Of a stretch of DNA of 29,001 nucleotides, positions 7,003 through 12,537 are shown one piece after another. Origin of the DNA: a virus. Position 1 is the first letter of the stretch, and each line of letters starts with the position of its first letter. Made by a program: the position numbers and the translations under genes. A model generated the notes under the pieces. The model saw nothing but the letters and a program-made list of their open reading frames with translations. It was not told the DNA's origin and did not search any database. The stretch covers positions 1 to 29,001 of the IMG/VR virus record IMGVR_UViG_3300045738_001928; one strand, 5' to 3'.

Positions 7003-7269
7003 TTACTTCTCCTCTTTGTTGATACGCACGGAAAATCCTAATTTGCGTATAAGTTTAATATCTTCATCGCTGACAAATTCTCTTAAGGATATTTTAACAA
7101 AGCACCATGCGCGTTCGCATGTAGGACTTAGATTTCCTTCTTCATCTTCGCTTAAATAAATTGTCATCTTTTTCTCCTTCTTTAGTAACCGCGCATAAAT
7201 GCTTGGTTCATGTTTCTTTAGTTGAGCCCTGCGCCTGAGTTGCGCTTGGCTGATTTTTTCTTTATTCAT
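7003..7269 (-). CDS. Hypothetical basic/acidic two-part protein (88 aa)
   Basis: From ATG 7269 this is an 88-residue protein whose first 34 residues are strongly basic (MNKEKISQAQLRRRAQLKKH...) and whose remainder (MTIYLSEDEEGNLSPTCERAW...) is acidic then mixed. The start overlaps the stop of the methyltransferase-like gene as ATGAATAA, with GAGG six bases upstream. A second in-frame ATG at 7167 has its own AAGGAG site and would yield a 54-residue protein. Either or both forms may be made. The ending NKEEK is encoded by the next gene's ribosome binding site. No family is recognised. Confidence 0.62.
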   Translation of the reverse strand: MNKEKISQAQLRRRAQLKKHEPSIYARLLKKEKKMTIYLSEDEEGNLSPTCERAWCFVKISLREFVSDEDIKLIRKLGFSVRINKEEK

Positions 7270-7870
7270 GGTTAGCCTCATAGACTGCCTTCGCAAATAG
7301 TTCTGATGTTGCACTTCTGATATTGGCTCTCTCCTTTCCCGGTGGTTCCAGCCATATCTTTTCAGTGACATGACTTGGTTTCTTGGTTATAGATTTTTCA
7401 GGCATGGTAAATTTGTTAGTCCATAGCCATGTCTCCTTCTGGTAGTCCTCACCATACTCCCATGGTGTAAACTTCTGGTCTGGCTTGCGCCATGCAGTGG
7501 TTAGTCTGCTCATTGGCTGCTCAATCATCCATGTGCAGTTAAACCACTCACAGATGCTTGCCACGGCATCGACAAGGATCAATGAGTCAAGATACATTTT
7601 TCTTCCCTTCTTCTTAAAGTCTCGCGCTCCGCTCAGAGCAAGGTTGGTACAGGGCGGGAAGCCAAATATTACATCTGGTTTACCTCCCATTGTGTTTTCT
7701 ACCCAAGGCGGGGTAATGCTGCGAACATCACCCCACATATATAGAATTCCATTATGTACTCTATCCCTGCGGATAGAATGCTGGATGTCTATGGCTAGAC
7801 AGTCATGTCCTGCATCTGCCCATGGCTGGAGCATATGCCCGGTCTTTTCACAAAGGCTAAGAATCTTCAT
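7262..7870 (-). CDS. Phage cytosine-C5 DNA methyltransferase-like protein
   Basis: A 202-residue protein of the short phage Dcm-like family. It has a motif I-like start (MKILSLCEKTG, then GHDCLAIDI for the cofactor pocket), the catalytic loop GFPPCTNLALSG with PPC at residues 72-74, and a later WMIEQPMS segment. The last corresponds to the ENP/ENV motif, here EQP (117-119). The AWRKPDQKFTPWEYG and RSATSELFAKAV segments are typical of the phage form. It should transfer methyl groups to cytosine, perhaps protecting phage DNA, but the Asn-to-Gln change and the short C-terminal target-recognition part leave room for an inactive or specialised enzyme. The start at 7870 overlaps the previous stop as ATGA, with GAGGG just upstream. 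Confidence 0.82.
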   Translation of the reverse strand: MKILSLCEKTGHMLQPWADAGHDCLAIDIQHSIRRDRVHNGILYMWGDVRSITPPWVENTMGGKPDVIFGFPPCTNLALSGARDFKKKGRKMYLDSLILVDAVASICEWFNCTWMIEQPMSRLTTAWRKPDQKFTPWEYGEDYQKETWLWTNKFTMPEKSITKKPSHVTEKIWLEPPGKERANIRSATSELFAKAVYEANHE

Positions 7871-8364
7871 TTGACCCTCGCATCCCAGTGACACTCTTCA
7901 GTCTCTGGCTCTTCATCCTCTGCTCGGTTGTATACCCACGCTTTTGGCTCTTCATCCTTAAGCGTCCCAAAGGTTTCATTCGTTGACCTCCCGCTTATCT
8001 GGCCTACGACTAGGTCTACGGGAAACTTGTAAAGTTTATGTGTTAATAGATGTTCTCCAATCATTGGATATTTTGGGGCTCTTTCACTAATGTCCACCAA
8101 GGAATACGCTTTCCCCTGGGCCATAAAGGTTGCACCATAGTGATCAGCCGTTAGACCAAAACGCGGCGCTCTTTTTGCGAAGTCTGTAGGGACTCCATTT
8201 TCCTGCATACAGGTAAAAGAGAACTTGGCTGTAAATTGTCCAATGTCTTCGCGAAAGCTTCCGCTTTCATATTTGATCAAAACCCCCTCTTGTTTCGCGA
8301 GAGTCTTTAGTGCTAGTTCTGCTAGTTCAGCTAAACGTCTTACTTTTTTGCTTGTCATTTTCAT
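7867..8364 (-). CDS. Hypothetical protein (165 aa)
   Basis: A 165-residue protein starting MKMTSKKVRRLAELAEL. It has a helical basic N-terminus, a central mixed region (FTAKFSFTCMQENGVPTDFAKRAPRFGLTADHYG split by turns), and an acidic C-terminus with several Glu/Asp runs before DARVK. No family is recognised. AGGAGAAG precedes the start. Upstream in its direction of transcription lies a 76-base gap with a strong hairpin, so this may be the first gene of a separately controlled half of the leftward cluster. The stop overlaps the methyltransferase-like start (ATGA). Confidence 0.68.
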   Translation of the reverse strand: MKMTSKKVRRLAELAELALKTLAKQEGVLIKYESGSFREDIGQFTAKFSFTCMQENGVPTDFAKRAPRFGLTADHYGATFMAQGKAYSLVDISERAPKYPMIGEHLLTHKLYKFPVDLVVGQISGRSTNETFGTLKDEEPKAWVYNRAEDEEPETEECHWDARVK

Positions 8365-8381
8365 TTACTTCTCCTGTTAAT

Positions 8382-8434
8382 GGCGCACCGATGCATTGCT
8401 GCACTGATGCGCCTTTTTGTTTTTTATTTTTATT
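8382..8434 (+). terminator. Strong intrinsic terminator reading rightward, antisense to the cluster
   Basis: GGCGCA (8382-8387) pairs with TGCGCC (8408-8413), and the inner TGCA (8392-8395) with TGCA (8400-8403) around a four-base loop, with wobble or mismatch between. On the plus strand the stem is followed at once by a long T-rich tract (8414-8434, TTTTTGTTTTTTATTTTTAT). This is a textbook Rho-independent terminator for rightward transcription, although both flanking genes are leftward. Read leftward there is no U tract after the stem, only ATTAAC and a ribosome binding site. Confidence 0.75.
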
Positions 8435-8440
8435 GGTGAT

Positions 8441-9172
8441 TTAAACTAAGCTGAGAAACTGGTCATGCAGCTCGATGCGCTTCTTCATTGCGCGATTGGG
8501 AGATGTCTCCATCTTGAAAGCCTCGGTACATGCATTATAAAGCTGTAATGAAGTACCATCCTTGTGCTCCTTATATGTTGGCTCATGCCATTCCTTGAGA
8601 GCCTTTTCGTAGACTCTTGGTGATAGCACGTTTTGCCCACGTAGTACGCCAAGTGCCTCCCATGCCCACGTATCGCACATTGGCTTCTCTCGCATTGTGT
8701 CAATATCGTTAAGCATCTTAACGTAGGATTCTCCAACCTTATGGACGGAGTCCTGAACTAGCTGCTTGACTGATTGCCACACATTCAGCGTGTGCTTCTT
8801 TGCTACAACGATGTCTCCTGTGAACATGCCGTTGGCACAAACAAATACCTGAGCCCCGAACGCAAAACCCACGCTTATGGATTTGTCATAACTATTTCGA
8901 TATGCAATTGACGGTCCTATATAACCATCATTGCCTCGAAACGATGCCATTCCAAACAGACACTTGCCGTCTCGTGACAGTCCAAAGGTGTTATCCTTAA
9001 GCTGAAACTGAGGCAGCATATCAACCAGGTCTGTTGATACATACTCCACAATTCTATCGTGCGGCACCGGCATGTATGTGCTTGTCTCTTGCGGGAGAGG
9101 CACACTCATGATTTCCGAGAGCGTTGCAGGATTTAACATTGCGGTTGCTGATGTACTCATTAAATTTGTCAT
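8441..9172 (-). CDS. DUF932-like phage/plasmid protein
   Basis: A 243-residue protein resembling the DUF932 phage/plasmid-like family. The core resemblance is IAYRNSYDKSISVGFAFGAQ followed directly by VFVCANGMFTGD, a conserved block in that family, after an FGLSRDGKCLFG strand. C-terminal helices (LNVWQSVKQLVQDSVHK, then the ALKEWHEPTYKE segment) also fit. The biochemical role of DUF932 proteins is not established as far as I know; they are common on phages and plasmids. The start at 9172 has CGGAGAAAACA upstream, the same cassette used at two neighbouring starts; an in-frame ATG ten codons upstream lies before the ribosome binding site. The oppositely facing terminator follows it. Confidence 0.74.
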   Translation of the reverse strand: MTNLMSTSATAMLNPATLSEIMSVPLPQETSTYMPVPHDRIVEYVSTDLVDMLPQFQLKDNTFGLSRDGKCLFGMASFRGNDGYIGPSIAYRNSYDKSISVGFAFGAQVFVCANGMFTGDIVVAKKHTLNVWQSVKQLVQDSVHKVGESYVKMLNDIDTMREKPMCDTWAWEALGVLRGQNVLSPRVYEKALKEWHEPTYKEHKDGTSLQLYNACTEAFKMETSPNRAMKKRIELHDQFLSLV

Positions 9173-9241
9173 TGTTTTCTCCGTTTTGACGCAACTATCC
9201 ATTGTAGGATGTTTCTGCGCCGAATTGTTAATTAGTTTTAG

Positions 9242-9310
9242 TTAAGATAAGATTATTATTATTTTTGCTATGTAGTCAGCCAGCACGATTGCCAGGAATA
9301 GATTATCCAT
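9242..9310 (-). CDS. Possible 22-residue hydrophobic peptide
   Basis: A 22-codon frame encodes MDNLFLAIVLADYIAKIIII then LS, almost entirely hydrophobic and long enough for one membrane helix. Its ATG overlaps the stop of the upstream gene as ATGGATAA and has the strong AAGGAGAAAAC cassette that starts neighbouring genes. The remaining 69 bases to the next gene (9173-9241) contain nothing else evident. It may be a real membrane micropeptide or a decayed gene remnant. Confidence 0.4.
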   Translation of the reverse strand: MDNLFLAIVLADYIAKIIIILS

Positions 9311-9755
9311 TGTTTTCTCCTTCTTCTTTTGTATCGCCTTCAATTATTTTTATCCAAAACGGCGGTATTGATTGCCAGTGTTTTTGCAGTTGATAAAACA
9401 GTTGGGTAAGTTGTCTATGTATGACCTCCTTTACGTTGCTCTGTGTTACTATTGTCTCCATGTGGCAAATTTCTAGCACTTGGCCAGCGGTCTCATCTAG
9501 GGCATCCATTCTTTCTTTAAGCTCATTCATCCCTGCTTTCAGGTTCTCAATTGCAGGATTATCTTCAATCTTTGCCACTCTGTCATAAAGTTCCTTAATC
9601 ATGGCCGTAGTTGCAGCCTGAAAACATGACGGTTGTAGTTCTTCGCTTTGCTTTTCTGCCGAAAATCCTTCGGTTGCAACCTCTAGTTCTGTAATGCTCT
9701 TCTGCATGTCGATGAGCAACTCTCCAAAATTGTTTATGGTTCTTAAATTAGTCAT
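9303..9755 (-). CDS. Hypothetical coiled-coil protein (150 aa)
   Basis: A 150-residue protein that is mostly helical and probably a coiled coil (KSITELEVATEG, then KELYDRVAKIEDNPAIENLK and the MNELKERMDALDETAG segment), with a more hydrophobic, aromatic C-terminal stretch (FYQLQKHWQSIPPFWIKII). No family is recognised; oligomerisation is likely. The start overlaps the preceding stop as ATGACTAA with AAGGAGAAAAC upstream. Its own end, GENNG, is encoded by the ribosome binding site of the following micropeptide. Confidence 0.66.
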   Translation of the reverse strand: MTNLRTINNFGELLIDMQKSITELEVATEGFSAEKQSEELQPSCFQAATTAMIKELYDRVAKIEDNPAIENLKAGMNELKERMDALDETAGQVLEICHMETIVTQSNVKEVIHRQLTQLFYQLQKHWQSIPPFWIKIIEGDTKEEGENNG

Positions 9756-9945
9756 TGTTTTCTCCTTCTCTTTCTATAAGTTCTAAGCAGTGTTGATACT
9801 CTTCGCAGTATGCATGATACTCTGGACCTTCTGGGTCACTCTTTCGCATTCCTGCTTCACTCCGCTCCAACCACTCCATAATTCGGCCATACTCTGTTTG
9901 TACTTTGACCTCTCTTACTTGTGGGACTCTTGTGTTGTTATACAT
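9748..9945 (-). CDS. Hypothetical acidic helical protein (65 aa)
   Basis: A 65-residue protein starting MYNNTRVPQVREVKV and predicted helical in its second half (AYCEEYQHCLELIEREGENND). The start at 9945 is chosen because AGGAGAAG lies seven to eight bases upstream; an ATG at 9963 that overlaps the previous stop would add MRRSKD but would place the ribosome binding site inside the gene. The C-terminal GENND is again encoded by the next gene's ribosome binding site. Function unknown. Confidence 0.62.
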   Translation of the reverse strand: MYNNTRVPQVREVKVQTEYGRIMEWLERSEAGMRKSDPEGPEYHAYCEEYQHCLELIEREGENND

Positions 9946-9959
9946 ATCTTTACTTCTCC

Positions 9960-10145
9960 TCATGTGTGAGTGTGTCCATCGGGCTCGATGCCATAGAACA
10001 CGTTTTTGATTTCAATGCCGATATAGGCACTACCAACTCCAAACGAAAACTTTCGTCTGAATTGCTTATATGTGTCACCATTGCCATGGCGAACCCACAG
10101 GGCCTTGACTGCCTTACGCTGACATTTAGTTATTGGGTTGTTCAT
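9960..10145 (-). CDS. Small hypothetical protein (61 aa)
   Basis: A 61-residue basic protein starting MNNPITKCQRKAVKALWVRHG. The N-terminal half is helical and basic, the second half (FGVGSAYIGIEIKNVFYGIEP) probably beta. The layout suggests a small nucleic-acid-associated protein, but nothing specific can be said. AAAGGAGAG precedes the start, which overlaps the previous stop (ATGA); its stop overlaps the ATG at 9963. Confidence 0.63.
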   Translation of the reverse strand: MNNPITKCQRKAVKALWVRHGNGDTYKQFRRKFSFGVGSAYIGIEIKNVFYGIEPDGHTHT

Positions 10146-10417
10146 TTTATCTCTCCTTTACTTGTTGCGTTGACCAGCTCATCCATGTCTTCAATGTATT
10201 CATACGGTACCTGACGCTTCCTCCAAAATTGTGGAAACTTAATCTTTAATAGTGCTATTTGTTTCTCATAGAACTCATATCTGTTTGTCCACTCCTCTTG
10301 TTTCTCTGGGTAGAGCATACACTCTGTAATGTTGTGCTCATTCAGCATTCTCTTCATGGCAACGTAGCATTGTACGACTGCCTCTTGTGCTTGGTCTTCA
10401 GTAAGTTTATAACTCAT
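10142..10417 (-). CDS. Hypothetical helical protein (91 aa)
   Basis: A 91-residue protein starting MSYKLTEDQAQEAVVQCYVA. It looks all-helical with many charged and aromatic residues (EEWTNRYEFYEKQIALLKIK). No family is recognised. The start overlaps the end of the preceding gene by 11 bases and has only AGGA-type Shine-Dalgarno sequence some distance upstream, so coupling is probable. Its stop overlaps the next start (ATGA). Confidence 0.62.
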   Translation of the reverse strand: MSYKLTEDQAQEAVVQCYVAMKRMLNEHNITECMLYPEKQEEWTNRYEFYEKQIALLKIKFPQFWRKRQVPYEYIEDMDELVNATSKGEIK

Positions 10418-10865
10418 TGCAAAGTCCTTCCTCTTGTAGTTGTGGTAAGCTCAGGTGGTCCAGGGCTTGTACTGCATCTGTTGCTTGTTCCATTGCGACC
10501 TCCCAGCACACACAGTTGTCGTCATGTTCTGGCCTTTCGCCACATAGCCCAGTGCAGGGGATATCCTCCTCATTGACTTTGGCCACCTTGTATCTGGCAA
10601 CTACTGCCAGTTTCTTTTCTATTTTATCTTGAAGCTCAAGGCTTTCGGTTATCCTCTTTAGATACTCTTCGCGGCGACAGTAATATATTTCTGTCTCAAG
10701 CCAGACAATGTGTCCCATGTCTTCCTCCTCCTTGATGACTTCGCGCAGATGTTTCATTGGCATCTCCCTCTTCTCTCCGCGCACGTATGTGCCATCCTGA
10801 TAGACAATCCATTCCTTTAGTTGACGGTTCATCTTGTAGATTGTAATTACTTTTTGGCTTTTCAT
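10407..10865 (-). CDS. Hypothetical protein with C-terminal Cys cluster (152 aa)
   Basis: A 152-residue protein starting MKSQKVITIYKMN. The first part resembles a small beta domain (KEWIVYQDGTYVRGEK), followed by a helical stretch (EYLKRITESLELQDKIEKKL) and then Cys residues in CTGLCGERPEHDDNCVCW near residues 103-120 that could bind a metal. Function unknown. The start at 10865 is supported by AAGGAGAAG; codons further upstream precede it. The start overlaps the stop of the 54-residue gene (ATGA). Confidence 0.66.
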   Translation of the reverse strand: MKSQKVITIYKMNRQLKEWIVYQDGTYVRGEKREMPMKHLREVIKEEEDMGHIVWLETEIYYCRREEYLKRITESLELQDKIEKKLAVVARYKVAKVNEEDIPCTGLCGERPEHDDNCVCWEVAMEQATDAVQALDHLSLPQLQEEGLCNEL

Positions 10866-11026
10866 TTTACTTCTCCTTCTTTTTGTTGGAACACGCATAC
10901 AACGCATGGTCCTTCATGTTCTGTTGAGCAACTCGGACAGGTGCTCCTCTGTTCGCTTTGCTCATCACGGTTGCTGTTGTTCCAGGCATCACAGTTGTTT
11001 TCATAAACTTGTTCTTCCATTTCATT
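10862..11026 (-). CDS. Small double-CxxC protein, start uncertain, possibly frameshifted
   Basis: This frame gives 54 residues ending with a zinc-knuckle pair, CPSC and CVVC, then FQQKEGEVK, and its stop overlaps the next ATG as ATGA. The start is unclear. The usual local cassette AAAGGAGAATGAA points to an ATG at 11021 in another frame, which reads MEEQVYENNCDAWKQQQP and stops. The ATG at 11026 in this frame is only one base from the AGGAGA; a third option is ATG 11005. Removing one A in the GGAAAC run near 10981 would join the well-initiated start to the knuckle-bearing end. A sequencing error, a mutation or frameshifting could explain this. Confidence 0.5.
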   Translation of the reverse strand, partial: NEMEEQVYENNCDAWNNSNRDEQSEQRSTCPSCSTEHEGPCVVCVFQQKEGEVK

Positions 11027-11046
11027 CTCCTTTGTTGCTTGTTGAT

Positions 11047-11277
11047 TTAGAAGGGCACCATGTCCTCAGTCCATCGCCAATAGAGTCGCGCACCAACATC
11101 ATATTTGCCATATCTTGCTTCCAGCTCTACTTCCCGGCATGGGTGGGCTAGTCGATAATGCTTAAGGCTTATCCCTCCTATCTTGTATGAATCGGTTGGG
11201 TATTGGTTGATGTTGAACCAAAATCCCAGCTTTATACCTAGCCATGACATCGGGATGTTTATGTAGATCTGTTTCAT
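11047..11277 (-). CDS. Hypothetical beta-rich protein (76 aa)
   Basis: A 76-residue protein starting MKQIYINIPMSWLGIKLGFW. Alternating hydrophobic and polar residues with many Tyr/Trp (YKIGGISLKHYRLAHP, then GARLYWRWTEDMVPF) suggest a small beta barrel or sheet. The start at 11277 is set by AAAGGAG six bases upstream; the frame is open well beyond it, but that part lies inside the neighbouring CxxC gene. No family is recognised. Confidence 0.6.
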   Translation of the reverse strand: MKQIYINIPMSWLGIKLGFWFNINQYPTDSYKIGGISLKHYRLAHPCREVELEARYGKYDVGARLYWRWTEDMVPF

Positions 11278-11278
11278 T

Positions 11279-11473
11279 TCATTCTCCTTTCTCGTGACAT
11301 GAGTCACAGACGTTAGGGTCTCTGTCGGTGGTGCCAAAGAACTCTCTTTCGGAGATGCCTCGCCCACACACTTCACAGTTTGACCAGAGACAGGCTGCTT
11401 CGTGTGCCTCGGCTTCTGTCTCATATTCAATCTCTCGCTCATCTACTGGTTCAGGAACTCTTTCAACTGTCAT
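11279..11473 (-). CDS. Small double-CxxC protein (64 aa)
   Basis: A 64-residue protein starting MTVERVPEPVDE, very acidic at the N-terminus, with CEVCGRG near residue 33 and CDSCHEKGE at the end, a treble-clef or zinc-ribbon-like arrangement. FGTT lies between the knuckles as in the gene at 6030-6203. AAAGGAGAATGAA precedes the ATG, and the same cassette starts the next gene; the C-terminal residues KGE are encoded by that cassette. Probably zinc-binding; function unknown. Confidence 0.66.
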   Translation of the reverse strand: MTVERVPEPVDEREIEYETEAEAHEAACLWSNCEVCGRGISEREFFGTTDRDPNVCDSCHEKGE

Positions 11474-11499
11474 TTCATTCTCCTTTGCTGTTGTTGTTG

Positions 11500-11724
11500 C
11501 TACTGTTGTGGAATGCGCTTAGGTGTAAGCTTGCTAACGGTTACTTGTTGCAGTAGAGGCTTCTTCAACCATTTGCACTTGTCCAGGCGTTGGTGAAGAG
11601 CAGCAAGCGTTGGTGACTTGACTACCCAGCCGAACCCCCAATCGTATTGCTTCGCTTTCGCAAATGTCTTGTGGGTCTTGGCCTTGACTGCTAAACTTGG
11701 ATACACTGTCACTCGGTAAGTCAT
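11500..11724 (-). CDS. Hypothetical basic protein, first gene of the leftward cluster (74 aa)
   Basis: A 74-residue, strongly basic protein starting MTYRVTVYPSLAVKAK. It has a short beta-like start, a DWGFGWVVKSP segment, a Lys/Trp-rich helix (LDKCKWLKKPLL) and a PKRIPQQ tail. Basic charge and position suggest a nucleic-acid-associated early protein, but that is inference. The start at 11724 is fixed by AGGAG five bases upstream; upstream in-frame codons would run through the leader hairpin and are not favoured. Confidence 0.62.
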   Translation of the reverse strand: MTYRVTVYPSLAVKAKTHKTFAKAKQYDWGFGWVVKSPTLAALHQRLDKCKWLKKPLLQQVTVSKLTPKRIPQQ

Positions 11725-11747
11725 GATAACTCCTATTTGTTGTGGAA

Positions 11748-11785
11748 GGGGTTCGTCCCCCTCACTGGTTAGGGGGACGGTTCCC
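11748..11785 (-). promoter_or_regulatory. Strong hairpin in the leader of the leftward cluster
   Basis: CGTCCCCCT (11754-11762) and AGGGGGACG (11771-11779) form a perfect 9-bp stem with an 8-base loop, extended outward by GGG/CCC pairs (11748-11750 with 11783-11785) across a small internal loop. Read leftward it ends about 25 bases before the first ATG. There is no T run on either side, so it is not a standard terminator. It could stabilise the leader, bind a regulator, or be an attenuation element. Confidence 0.55.
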
Positions 11786-12114
11786 GCCACTAATCGGGTG
11801 TTATGTCTGATCCGTAAGCATGTTAGAGCGGTCAAGGCCTAGAGATGAGACCATAGGGCACGTATACCTGTAACGGATTGACTCTCATCCTTGTAAGTAT
11901 TCGTAACCCTTGATGTTATACATATGTTACTAAGCTACTATACCTCACTAAACAGAACAAACCCCTCACATTTGGTACGACTTTCATGACATACAACACC
12001 ACTACCACCACCCACCTCCACGAGAGCACCTCTGGGTCCCATCTAAAGTAATATATGACCCATTTGCACACGATTTGGGTTTGAATGACTACCACAAATA
12101 TGTAACAATTTTAG
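11786..12114. promoter_or_regulatory. Divergent control region between leftward cluster and late operon
   Basis: No gene is visible here. The region must carry promoters for both directions but no strong sigma-70 pair stands out. Visible structure includes GATGAGA/TCTCATC (7 bp) flanking about 40 bases near 11843-11890, and three alternating TGGGT elements before the late operon: TGGGTC at 12033-12038, its inverse GACCCA at 12057-12062, and TGGGT at 12076-12080. TTGAAT at 12081-12086 with TAACAA 16 bases later is a weak promoter candidate only a few bases before the ATG at 12115. Confidence 0.4.
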
Positions 12115-12537
12115 ATGCCTGTAGATTTCCTAAGTGCGTTCCCTGCCATCACGGATAGGGTCGACAGAACCGTTTTCGTGAGGGGCCTCGAGCAGGATAT
12201 GGCCGAAATTCTGGTGGGGAGGGGGTATGTGGTTGTTGAGCTGATGACGATGCCCCGAAACAACCCGGTTGAGGAGCAAACCTACCTGTTGGCAAAGTGC
12301 CAAGCGATGGAGGAGGGCACGATAGCATTTACAACCGAAGACCGTCGAACCCTGGAGCTTGCCATGAAGAGCGCGGGTCTTCTCGATAGCAAAAGAACCA
12401 TGCTAAATCTGAAAGTCGATATAGATGGAGATGACGTTGAAAAAATGTTAAACTGGAACAATTCGCGCCATACGCTTGCAGAAAACAGCACAGTGCAAGC
12501 CGCGAAAACTTTTAAAGAACTCAAGGGAAAAAACTAA
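12115..12537 (+). CDS. First late gene, possible terminase small subunit
   Basis: A 140-residue protein with no clear family signature. Its position as first gene of the late operon, its size and the helical middle (TTEDRRTLELAMKSAGLLDS) followed by a short acidic oligomer-like segment suggest a terminase small subunit, which recognises phage DNA for packaging. Two structural-type genes separate it from the large subunit, which weakens that inference. There is no recognisable Shine-Dalgarno sequence before ATG 12115, so either the mRNA is leaderless or a later Met (for example MPRNNP, residue 46) is used. Its stop abuts the next ATG. Confidence 0.6.
   Translation: MPVDFLSAFPAITDRVDRTVFVRGLEQDMAEILVGRGYVVVELMTMPRNNPVEEQTYLLAKCQAMEEGTIAFTTEDRRTLELAMKSAGLLDSKRTMLNLKVDIDGDDVEKMLNWNNSRHTLAENSTVQAAKTFKELKGKN

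Noticed and set aside
11748-11810. tRNA gene
   Set aside because: The strong stem and a GGTTCCC segment look tRNA-like, but no cloverleaf with acceptor, D and T arms can be drawn on either strand.
11725-11835. N-terminal extension of the first leftward gene
   Set aside because: The frame is open to 11835, but the good AGGAG site lies before ATG 11724 and the extension runs through the leader hairpin.
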